64,000 nt of DNA from Trichopria drosophilae (Eukaryota; Arthropoda; Insecta; Hymenoptera; Diapriidae), in the NCBI GenBank assembly GCA_030407085.1, contig CM059584.1, forward strand, positions 104,097,001 through 104,161,000, given 5' to 3'. Under the pieces are notes generated by a model that saw nothing but the letters and a program-made list of their open reading frames with translations, had not been told where the DNA came from and did not search any database. Shown piece after piece: positions 33,346 to 43,231 of this stretch; position 1 is the first letter of the stretch, and each line of letters begins with the position of its first letter. A program made the translations under genes and the position numbers.

Positions 33346-35296
33346 TTTAAACAGAATATCCACGATCAACCATGGATTATACATCATATTTTACAGAAGT
33401 TTTAAAATATTCATAAGCTAAATTGTACACGGAAAAAAATTTTTAACAAACTCCTCTGAAAAATCTAGCAAAATTTTCTGAAAAAGTTCGACGCTCGACA
33501 ACCTAGTAAAATTTACATTAGTAATTTCGGCAATATTTGCTCGACTACTTTGGTGACGTTAACTGACGTATCTGAGTATGATGGGTTATGTAAATATATA
33601 TACTGAAGATGTTCGGCAAATATTGCCGAAGTTTCGATTGCGCACTTCTACTTGACGCATTTCAGTGGAATTTAATAAAGATTTTTTCCGTGTAAAACGA
33701 TATTCCAGATTCATTCGCGCATAATTAATTAACGTTAGACCAGGATACTCATTGACTTCTTTGTAGGAAATTCTATGCTCCACAATAAAGGTTTAGTATA
33801 TTTTCAGTGGATCCTGCACTGATTTCGATTCGGAAGCCGTGGATTAAAAAAAGTGCCGATTTTTTCACTTTTAGCAACGTTTGCAGATCATTACAAATAA
33901 CTAGTAATAACTAATTCTCTACGTGTTATATATAAATAAACCAAAAGATGTATTAGAAGAGTACTTGTTCATAAATATTCCTTTCTTAACGATTTCTAAT
34001 TTTAATCGCCATTTTACGTTTAGCAGAACCCGTACGGCGGTCAGCCCGAAAACTGCCGAAAATTTATTTCCGTTCATATTTTCTTTAATGGTATTTATTA
34101 CGTAATTTCAAACTGGCCGTAACTTTGTAAGAAAAAATCGTAGTTGATCGAATTAAACCTCATTTTTAAGGGTAAAAGTAGTACTAAAAGTTGCAGAAAG
34201 TACACAAGGCAAAACGCATTGTTGCAACCTGTAGGTAACGTCAAACCTAGCAAAATAATATGTTTTTTCGAGTACATAGCCTCAAATATCTCAAAATCAT
34301 GACGTTATGGGCCAATTGTGACTTCGGGTTCGGAAACTACGCACACAGTTTCGTGTGATTCCGAAAATTTACGTACCATAAATTACGTCAGAAATGACCC
34401 ACAGCTTCCAAACAACATCCAAGACCACCTTTTTTGTAGACCGGTCTGTAATATACATAAAAAAAAAACCCTAATTCAGACAAGAGACCGAGCTACCCTC
34501 GTATGTTGTTAATATACTTATAGGTAGAATGAAATAGTTTTAACTACCTTTCACATTCCATGATGAGTAATATTCTATGCCTCCCGTAACTTGGCTACCT
34601 TATTTAATCAGCTTTACTTTCAAGGCCTTAGGCGACAGAATGTTAGTCTCATTTTCAGTCAACCCCTCCTACCAGTCGGTTAGACATCCTGCATCAGTGG
34701 AAAACTCGATACCGATCATTTTTATCCTATACCAAACATGGAAAAAAATAACAACATCGATAGCTGCACCCAGGAAATCTCCAACAGCAACAAGAAATCT
34801 CAATCTCGGCATGAGCCAACATCGATGGATAGCCAGTCAAGCAACATCATAGCAGTTTGCAGCCAAAAAGTTGGCAAGAGACAAAGAAGGCTCCGGGAAG
34901 ACGAAGAAGAGGATGATGACATATTAATTATAGACGCTTCTAAGGAATTGAGAGCATATCTGGATAATATATATCTGAAGATGATGTTAGAAGACGCTGA
35001 GAAACCTTCTACACGCCGCTATCTCAAGCGGCGCAAAAATTGATTAACATTATCTGAAGAAAGTCATTGCAAGTGTGTAAATCTCTATAATAAATGAAAT
35101 ATTTTATAATTAAAACATTGAATTTTTCTATTCAATTTCCCATCATTAGTGTAAGTAGAAAATTGGTTGTCCGTCTGCATTCAACATAACAACAGGAAAA
35201 GAATGTTCAATTTTTCTAGTATTTGACATAAGCACAAATCACTGAATTTTCAATTAATGGAAAAGGGAGGGCCCAATTCCAAAGTAAACAGAATAT
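33346..35296 (+). repeat. TR-1949 old unit, nearly complete
   Basis: The only uninterrupted unit in the old flank. It is a few percent diverged from the array. It ends with the same 21-bp deletion and the TAAACAGAATAT duplication found at 24,582-24,593. Confidence 0.92.
34738..35043 (+). CDS. TR-1949 101-codon ORF, old-flank copy
   Basis: A full-length frame encoding a small hydrophilic protein with an asparagine/serine-rich N-terminal half, an acidic block (EDEEEDDD, residues 54-61) and a basic end. Against the array consensus I count about 10 amino-acid changes (T14I, Y15S, T21S, T29S, T37I, A40V, C46G, E47K, H95Y, R96L) and about 3 silent changes, a ratio near neutral expectation. Openness at roughly 4-5% divergence is therefore not proof of coding. 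An AATAAA follows the stop. No domain is recognised. Confidence 0.4.
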   Translation: MEKNNNIDSCTQEISNSNKKSQSRHEPTSMDSQSSNIIAVCSQKVGKRQRRLREDEEEDDDILIIDASKELRAYLDNIYLKMMLEDAEKPSTRRYLKRRKN

Positions 35297-37292
35297 ATAG
35301 AAAAGGTAGTTTCTTGGTCTAATCGGTCACTATACAACTAAGATGTTAAAAAAGGAATAATTTAAATCTTCCAGCTACAGCTATCTATAAAGACAGCAGT
35401 ATCTAGAAAATTGAACGTTTCGTCTTTGAATTTGCGTAGGACTCCTCAGTAAGGTTCCGCAAATTCATCCTTAAACGTTCAAAAATATCAAAAAATCCAA
35501 CTTATCTTGCATCCGTATTTGGATGACATTAAGAACAAAAAAGTTCTTGTATATTCATATGAAAATCGTATCGTTGTAAGTCGGGCGGCATTAGAACGAA
35601 ATAATACTCGTACAAAACCACGCAACGTGAATAACGCTTCTCACATAAATAAACAAAAACAAATAATACTTGCGAGAAAGCAAATATAATGAAATAATAT
35701 AAACATACACAATCAGTGGAATTTTGTGTACAATTAGAAATATTCATTTGAATTATTACTTTCCTTTGTAAATGAAAATGGATGGATTTTTCATTTACAA
35801 GGGAATTAAGTAAAAAGCAAGTATACTTCATAAATATAAGCAGTTTTAACTGCCTTTCATAGTGAAAACCCAGGAATAAATCAATTTGAAGGAATAAAGT
35901 TATCGACCGTTGTAATTAATAAATAGAAAAGGTAGTTTCTTGGTCTAATCGGTCACTATACTACTAAGATGTTAAAAAAGGAATAAATGAAATCTTCCAG
36001 CTACAGCTATCTATAAAGATAGCAGTAGCTAGAAAATTGAACGTTTCGTCCTTGAATTTGCGTAGGACTCCTCAGTAAGGTTCCGCAAATTCATCGTTAG
36101 ACGTTCAAAAATATCAAAAAATCGAACGTATCTTGCATCCGTATTTGGATGACATTAAGAACAAAAAAGTTCTTGTATATTCATATGAAAATCGTATCGT
36201 TGTAAGTCGGGCGGCATTTGAACGAAATAATACTCGTTCAAAACCACGCAACGTGAATAACGCTTCTCACATAAACAAACAAAAACAAATAATACTTGCG
36301 AGAAAGAGAATATAATGAAATAATATAAACATACACAATCAGTGGAATTTTGTGTACAATTAGAAATATTCATGTAAATTATTACTTTCCTTTGTAAATG
36401 AAAATGGATGGATTTTTCATTTACAAGGGAATTAAGTAAAAAGCAAGTATACTTCATAAATATAAGCAGTTTTAACTGCCTTTCATAGTGAAAACCCAGG
36501 AATAAATCAATTTGAAGGAATAAAGTTATCGACCGTTGTAATTAATAAATAGAAAAGGTAGTTTCTTGGTCTAATCGGGCACTATACTACTAAGATGTTA
36601 AAAAAGGAATAAATGAAATCTTCCAGCTACAGCTATCTATAAAGACAGCAGTATCTAGAAAATTGAACGTTTCGTCCTTGAATTTGCGTAGGACTCCTCA
36701 GTAGGGTTCCGCAAATTCATCCTTAGACGTTCAAAAATATCAAAAAATCCAACTTATCTTGCATCCGTATTTGGATGACATTAAGAACAAAAAAGTTCTT
36801 GTATAATCATATGAAAATCGTATCGTTGTAAGTCGGGCGGCATTTGAACGAAATAATACTCGTTCAAAACCACGCAACGTGAATAACGCTTCTCACATAA
36901 ATAAACAAAAACTAATAATACTTGCGAATGTATTGATTTATTTCTGGTTTTCCCTATGAAAGGCAGTTAAAACTGCATATTTTTATGAAGTATACTTGCT
37001 TTTTGAAAGTATTAATTTAAACGAATATTTCTAATTGTACACAAAATTCCACTGATTGTGTATGTTTATATTATTTCATTATACTTGCTTTCTCGCACGT
37101 ATTATTTGTTTTTGTTTATTTATGTGAGAAGCGTTATTCACGTTGTGTGGTTTTGAACGAGTATTATTTCGTTCAAATGCCGCCCGACTTACAACGATAC
37201 GATTTTCATATGAATATACAAGAACTTTTTTGTTCTTAATGTCATCCAAATACGGATGCAAGATAAGTTTGATTTTTTCCTTCAAATTGATT
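35297..37292. mobile_element. Foldback element with three 626-bp modules (copy 3)
   Basis: Two complete 626-bp modules (35,297-35,922 and 35,923-36,548), a partial third (from 36,549), then the inverted arm to 37,292. The right flank TAAACTGAATAT has one change from the left TAAACAGAATAT. It shares the left junction and adjacent deletion with copy 1, so it derives from the same insertion by duplication. Confidence 0.8.
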
Positions 37293-37326
37293 TAAACTGA
37301 ATATCCACGATCAACCATGGATTATC
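37293..37326 (+). repeat. TR-1949 stub
   Basis: A short unit stretch from the duplicated AAACTGAATAT to GGATTAT. Unrelated sequence follows. Confidence 0.75.
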
Positions 37327-37459
37327 GAGTATTGTGTTAGCAGTCGTGAGAGTCGGACGTGTTGTCAGTTTCGCTGTTTCGAGTCTTGATTGTTTACAAA
37401 TACACACCGCGGGCGGCCGCGGTGTATCTCTTATAGTCAATCATTCCATCATCCATATA
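37327..37459 (+). other. Probable LINE 5' UTR, left part
   Basis: It lies between the TR-1949 stub and the mariner-like foldback. Excising the foldback at its TA would place this sequence about 50 bp upstream of the LINE ORF1 start, so it is best read as the LINE 5' UTR. It contains a GC-rich palindromic CACCGCGGGCGGCCGCGGTG. This is inference. Confidence 0.5.
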
Positions 37460-38127
37460 CAGGGTGGCCGATTTATCTGAAGACATCGAAATATCTCGAG
37501 AACTATGCACAGAATCAAAAAAGTTGTCGGATGAAAGTTGTTCGACACGAAGGGGGGCATCCAGTGATAATTAAATTTACCCCCTCCCCCATCCCCTGGA
37601 GGTGGAGTGGGGGCAAAAACAATAAAACTTAAATAGGAACCCCCATTTTTTATTGCAGATTTAGATTCTCCGGAAAAAAGTACATGAATTTGACCTAGGA
37701 GCTATTGCATTTTGGTTCACAGGCGGCGCTGTAATCGATAAAAATCCAAATTTATCCGAAGACATTGAAATACCTCGAGAACTATGCACAGAATCAAAAA
37801 AGTTGTCGGATGAAAGTTGTTCGACACGAAGGGGGGCATCCAGTAATAATGAAATTTACCCCCTCCCCCATCCCCTGGGGGGTGGAGTGGGGGCAAAAAC
37901 AATAAAATTTAAATAGGAACCCCCAGTTTTTATTGCAGATTTGGATTCTCCAATATTGACAATTTTCGCCCGCGTAGCGGATATGGAATACGGTCATTCT
38001 AACAAAGCCGGGAAAAAATACATTTAGCGTTACCCAGGGACAACGACGTGGACGTAGAATTTTTCTGTTCCCTTTGGGGTGCTTCTTTTACGTGAGTCCC
38101 CTTGCCTCTCACTGTCTCACTGTTCAC

Positions 38128-38405
38128 TTACTTGAGTAAGTGTTCGAAATGTTGACCTTCCACTTCAATGCATTTATTTATTCTTTCTTCAAATGACTTT
38201 ATACATGAAAGAATCATATCTGCAGAAATTTCTGCGCAAGCAGTTCTTATGCGTTCCACCATGTTTTCACGAGTCGTTGGTACTTGTTCATAAACCTTAC
38301 CTTTTAGGTAACCCCATAGGAAGAAATCCGGAGATGTTAGATCAGGTGACCTCGCAGGCCAATTAATGGGGCCACCTCTACCAATCCACCTATTCGGGAA
38401 CTGTA
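38128..38405 (-). pseudogene. Tc1/mariner-superfamily transposase, C-terminal fragment
   Basis: About 90 codons ending at a stop encoded at 38,128-38,130. The motif NRWIGRGGPINWPARSPDLT followed by PDFFLWGYLK is characteristic of the end of DDE transposases widespread in insect genomes. The PDFF aspartate is the likely third catalytic acid. A stop lies just upstream of this piece in the same frame and the rest of the catalytic core is missing. Being inside a TA-flanked element, it is probably the remnant of that element's own transposase. Confidence 0.75.
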
Positions 38406-38410
38406 TCAGG

Positions 38411-39257
38411 ATTCATTTTTAACATGCAATTCGATTTAAGCAATGAAGGGTAGACAAAAAATAGTCACGTAAACGGAAAGTTGTTATTCTAAAAGCAAAG
38501 TGACCTCCGACCGAATTACTACCAATACAATGGACTTAAAAAACAGTCTTACACTGAGAGACCGTGAATACTAAATTTTAATATGGGGATTAGAAAGTCG
38601 CGATATCCATTTACTTCCCTTCAGGAAAGTAGAGAAAAATGTAGGTGAACTGGTTACGTGTGACTCAACTTATGTATAAAATGATATGCTACTTTATTTT
38701 CGAGTTATGTCGCCCTCTAGAGTTATGTAACAGAACCGGCGCCGGTGATGGCCGAAATGCAAGTGATGTACATGTATGAAACCACGTGAGTTCTCTCGGG
38801 GTCCGGTAGATGGCGACGAAATCCCCAAATGAAGTAAGAGTTTCGTTTTGTTTAATAGAAGCTGGTTTGACCGTCAATGCTCAGCTTATTTATTCTCATT
38901 TCGGAAAAAACATACAGAGAGAGAATGAATGAGCTGAGTGAAGGGACATGACGCGTTTTTTAATGGATTGCGTGATGTCCTCTTTTTGTTTATTAAATAA
39001 TAAATTTAAAACCTAAAATGTAATTTTATTGAAGGTAGAAAACTTATTTATAAAATTGCTTCCATATTGTATGCACAATTTTTACGTAATCAGTTTTGAT
39101 TTTTAATATGAAGAATATCAATTATTCATAATCTTAATTTTTCGAATGGACATTATTAAAATTTCATATTCAGAATAACAATTTTCGCAATTGATATTAC
39201 TAAATTCTAATATTAAAAATTCTAATATTAGAATTTTTAATATTAAATTTTCATAAA
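38411..39257. other. Interior of mariner-like element, non-coding
   Basis: No coding frame was recognised. The sequence is AT-rich, with a palindromic AATATTA-rich run near 39,200-39,245. Confidence 0.4.
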
Positions 39258-39946
39258 GGGATCAAATTGTCCCTATTTGCCCCCTGGATGCCCCCCTTCG
39301 TGTCGAACAACTTTCATCCGACAACTTTTTTGATTCTGTTCATAGTTCTCGAGGTATTTCAATGTCTTCAGATAAATTTGGATTTTTATCGATTACAGCG
39401 CCACCTGTGAACCAAAATGCAATAGCTCCTCGGTCAAATTGGTGTACTTTTTTCCGGAGAATCCAAATCTGCAATAAAAACTGGGGGTTCCTATTTAAGT
39501 TTTATTGTTTTTGCCCCCACTCCACCCCCAGGGGATGGGGGAGGGGGTAAATTTCATTATCACTGGATGCCCCCCTTCGTGTCGAACAACTTTCATCCGA
39601 CAACTTTTTTGATTCTGTGCATAGTTCTCGAGGTATTTCAATGTCTTCAGATAAATTTGGATTTTTATCGATTACAGCGCCACCTGTGAATCAAAATGCA
39701 ATAGCTCCTAGGTCAAATTGGTGTACTTTTTTCCGGAGAATCCAAATCTGCAATAAAAACTGGAGGTTCCTATTTAAGTTTTATTGTTTTTGCCCCCACT
39801 CCACCCCCAGGGGATGTGGGAGGGGGTAAATTTAATTATCACTGGATGCCCCCCTTCGTGTCGAACAACTTTCATCCGACAACTTTTTTGATTCTGTGCA
39901 TAGTTCTCGAGATATTTCGATGTCTTCAGATAAATCGGCCACCTTG

Positions 39947-39998
39947 TATACGTTAAAGTGAAACAGGCATTACACCTGTACAGTTATTTACACAGAAA
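39947..39998 (+). other. Probable LINE 5' UTR, right part
   Basis: A short stretch between the foldback and the ORF1 ATG. It holds the small palindrome AGGCATTACACCT. Confidence 0.45.
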
Positions 39999-40781
39999 AT
40001 GATAAATCAAGCCGATTATTCTGCTGAAATGGTAAAGCAACAAAGTTCTAGTGCACCTGCATTACCGATTAAAGTTCAAAGTTCAAGTCCGCAAAGTACA
40101 AGTAAAAAAATAAGTTCTTTTGCTAAAGTGGTAAGTTACAGTATGTTTCAAAAAAAAAAAATCAAGCTATATTGATAGATACAGTAGATGGTATTGAATT
40201 AAAAGCATACATCAAAGCAATAGCTACTAAAACGACAGCAACAAACATTGTTGCCGCATCGAAAATTTCCCAGAATAGGTTGTGTTGTTATGTAAACAGT
40301 GAAAAGCTGACCGACGTGTTAACGCGCGAAGATAATACTGAAATTATAATCAATGGTCACAAACTTAAGATGAGACCATATGTGACGAAGACAAAAAGAG
40401 TTATTCTTTCGAATGTTCATCCATGTATACCACATGACGAAATCATCGCAATATTAACCGCCAAAGGAGTAACGCCAAAATCTAACATGAGCTTCATTAG
40501 GCTTGGGATTGAAGAAGAAGGTTTCTCACAAATTTTGAGTTTTAGAAGGCAGATATTCATTGACCCTGTTGACGTAAATAAGCTTCCTAACGTAATCAGT
40601 GTTAACTATGAGGACACTCTGTACAGTATTTACATTTCCACAGACAAAATAAAGTGTTTTATTTGTAATAACGAAGGCTACACTGCCCAGTACTGCCCCA
40701 CTTCTAACACCCAGAAGTACACACAATACTCTCAGATGACCCGAGAGACGAATGATAATCATAATGTAGGAGGCAATGACG
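39999..40781 (+). pseudogene. LINE ORF1 (gag-like, zinc-knuckle) fragment
   Basis: The ATG at 39,999 opens a frame rich in serine and lysine. A one-base shift occurs in a 12-A run (40,150-40,161), after which the frame continues from about 40,160 to the C-rich repeat. The later part resembles gag-like ORF1 proteins of insect non-LTR retrotransposons: block VILSNVHPCIPHDEI, block SFRRQIFIDP, and a zinc knuckle CFICNNEGYTAQYC in which the usual histidine is tyrosine. ORF1 would bind LINE RNA. The remainder of the LINE, including ORF2, is absent, replaced by the (C15A) tract. The reading frame runs through that tract only because it contains no stop. Confidence 0.75.
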
Positions 40782-41281
40782 CCCCCCCCACCCCCCCCCC
40801 CCCCCACCCCCCCCCCCCCCCACCCCCCCCCCCCCCCACCCCCCCCCCCCCCCACCCCCCCCCCCCCCCACCCCCCCCCCCCCCCACCCCCCCCCCCCCC
40901 CACCCCCCCCCCCCCCCACCCCCCCCCCCCCCCACCCCCCCCCCCCCCCACCCCCCCCCCCCCCCACCCCCCCCCCCCCCCACCCCCCCCCCCCCCCACC
41001 CCCCCCCCCCCCCACCCCCCCCCCCCCCCACCCCCCCCCCCCCCCACCCCCCCCCCCCCCCACCCCCCCCCCCCCCCACCCCCCCCCCCCCCCACCCCCC
41101 CCCCCCCCCACCCCCCCCCCCCCCCACCCCCCCCCCCCCCCACCCCCCCCCCCCCCCACCCCCCCCCCCCCCCACCCCCCCCCCCCCCCACCCCCCCCCC
41201 CCCCCACCCCCCCCCCCCCCCACCCCCCCCCCCCCCCACCCCCCCCCCCCCCCACCCCCCCCCCCCCCCACCCCCCCCCCC
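40782..41281. repeat. (C15A)31 minisatellite, 500 bp
   Basis: After eight C residues, an A occurs at 40,790 and then every 16 bases without exception to 41,270 (31 A residues), with 15 C between each. Eleven C residues close the tract. The minus strand is (TG15)n and has strong potential for G-quadruplex. The perfect period over 500 bp is visible directly. Confidence 0.97.
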
Positions 41282-41413
41282 ATAATGGAAAAATTCAATA
41301 ATTTTTCAGTTCAGGGAGGGCCCAATTCCAAACTAAACAGAATATCCACGATCAATCGTGGATTATACATCATATTTTACAGAAGTTCTAAAATATCTAT
41401 AAGTTAAATTGTA

Positions 41414-41680
41414 CACGGAAAAAAATTTTTAATAATCTCCTCTGAAAAATCTAGCAAAATTTTCTGAAAAAGTTCGACGCTCGGCAACCTAGTAAAATTT
41501 ACATTAGTAATTTCGGCAATATTTGCTCGACTACTTTGGTGACATTGACTGACGTATCTGAGTATGATGGGTTATGTAAATATATATACTGAAGATGTTC
41601 GGCAAATATTACCGAAGTTTCGATTGCGCACTTCTACTTGACGCATTTCAGTGGAATTTAATAAAGATTTTTTTTCCGTG
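41414..41680. mobile_element. MITE embedded in every TR-1949 unit (unit 1 example)
   Basis: A 267-bp segment with inverted ends CACGGAAAAAAAT and ATTTTTTTTCCGTG, flanked by TA. An internal inverted pair TCGGCAATATTTGC / GCAAATATTACCGA is present. It is non-coding. It recurs in every unit, old and young, so it was part of the founder unit. Confidence 0.75.
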
Positions 41681-42714
41681 TAAAACAATATTCCAGCTTC
41701 ATACGCTCATAATCAATTAACGTTATACCAGGATACTCACTGACTTCTTTGTAGAAAATTTTATGCTCCACAATAAAGGTTTAGTATATTTACAGTGGAT
41801 CGTGCACTGATTTCGATTCGGAAGCCGTGGATTAAAAAAAGTGCCGATTTTTGTACTTTTAGCAACGTTTGCAGATCATTACAAATAACTAGTAATAACT
41901 AATTCTCTAAGTGTTATGTATAAATAAACCAAAAGATGTATTAGAAGAGTACTTGTTCATAAATATTCCTTTCTTAACGATTTCTAATTTTAATCGCCAT
42001 TTTACGTTTAGCAGAACCCGTACGGCGTTCAGCCCGAAAACTGCCGAAAATTTATTTCCGTTCATATTTTCCTTAATGTTATTTATTACGTAATTTCAAA
42101 CTGACCGAAACTTTGTAAGAAAAAATCGTAGTTGATCGAATTAAACCTGATTTTTAAGGGTAAAAGTAGTACTAAAAGTTGCAGAAAGTACACCAGGCAA
42201 AACGCATTCTTGCAACCTGTAGGTAACGTTAAACCTAAAAAAATAATATGTTTTTTCGAGTACATAGCCTCAAATATCTCAAAATCATGACGTTATGGGC
42301 CAATTGTGACTTCGGGTTCGGAAACTACGCACACAATTTCGTTTGATTACGTCCCATAAATTACGCCAGAAATGACCCACGTCTTCCAAACAACATCCAA
42401 GACCACCTTTTTTGTCGACCGGTCTGTAATATACATAATGAAAACCCCTATTCCAGGCAAGAGACCGAGCTACCCTCGTATGTTGATAATATACTTATAC
42501 GTCGAATGAAATAGTTTTAACTACCTTTCACATTCCATGATGAGTAATATTCTATGCCTCCCGCAACTTGGCTACCTGATTTCATCAGCTTTAGTTTCCA
42601 GGCCTTTGGCGACAGAATGGTAGTCTCATTTTCAGTCCATCCCTCCTACCAGTCGGTTAGACATCCTGCATCAGTGGAAAACTCGATTCCGGTCATTTTT
42701 ATCCTCTACCAAAC

Positions 42715-43020
42715 ATGGAAAAAAATAACAACATCGATAGCTGCACCCAGGAAACCTACAACAGCAACAAGAAGGCTCAATCTCGGCATGAGCCAACAAC
42801 GATGGATAGCCAGTCCAGCAACACTATAGCAGCTTGCAGCCAAAAAGTTTGCGAGAGACAAAGAAGGCTCCGGGAAGACGAAGAAGAGGATGATGACATA
42901 TTAATTATAGACGCGTCTAAGGAATTGAGAGCATATCTGGATAATATATATCTGAAGATGATGTTAGAAGACGCTGAGAAACCTTCTACACGCCGCCATC
43001 GCAAGCGGCGCAAAAATTGA
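42715..43020 (+). CDS. TR-1949 101-codon ORF, unit 1
   Basis: It differs from consensus at residue 21 (alanine for threonine). Coding status is unproven. Confidence 0.4.
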   Translation: MEKNNNIDSCTQETYNSNKKAQSRHEPTTMDSQSSNTIAACSQKVCERQRRLREDEEEDDDILIIDASKELRAYLDNIYLKMMLEDAEKPSTRRHRKRRKN

Positions 43021-43231
43021 TTAACATTATCTAAAGAATGTCATTGCAAGTGTGTAAATCTCTGTAATAAATGAAATATTTTATAATTAAAACAATGAAT
43101 TTTTCTATTCAATTTCCCATCATTAGTGTAAGTAGAAAATTGGTTGTCCGTCTGCATTCAACATAACACAAGGAAAAGAATGTTCAATTTTTCTAGTATT
43201 TGACATAAGCACAAATCACTGAATTTTCAAT

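Larger units (their letters stand above)
37460..39946. mobile_element. mariner-like foldback element with modular arms
   Basis: A 2,487-bp element with TA on each side. The ends CAGGGTGGCCGATTTATCTG and CAGATAAATCGGCCACCTTG are inverted with one mismatch. The left arm contains two related blocks of about 280 bp and the right arm nearly three (spacing about 279 bp), each with a G/C-rich GGGATGGGGGAGGGGG-type tract. A minus-strand transposase C-terminus lies inside. A 39,200-39,240 palindrome around ATTCTAATATTAGAAT is also present. Confidence 0.8.
41283..43231 (+). repeat. TR-1949 unit 1, class A
   Basis: Class A markers are CACCAGG and CATTCTTGCAACC near 42,190-42,217. Its 5' half carries CTCATAATC and TTTACAGTGG. 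It abuts the (C15A) tract directly. Confidence 0.93.

Noticed and set aside
40526..41407. Long open frames on both strands coding polyproline/histidine or polyglycine proteins
   Set aside because: They are translations of the (C15A) tract, which has no stop in any frame. All frames look open for that reason only.
42554..42829. 91-codon frame (starting MPPATWLP) in each unit, overlapping the 101-codon ORF
   Set aside because: It overlaps the other ORF in a different frame and has no recognisable features. Recurrence is explained by array homogeneity.
42777..43013. 78-codon minus-strand frame opposite the 101-codon ORF in each unit
   Set aside because: It is the antisense shadow of the acidic/serine-codon stretch, seen as a run of serines.
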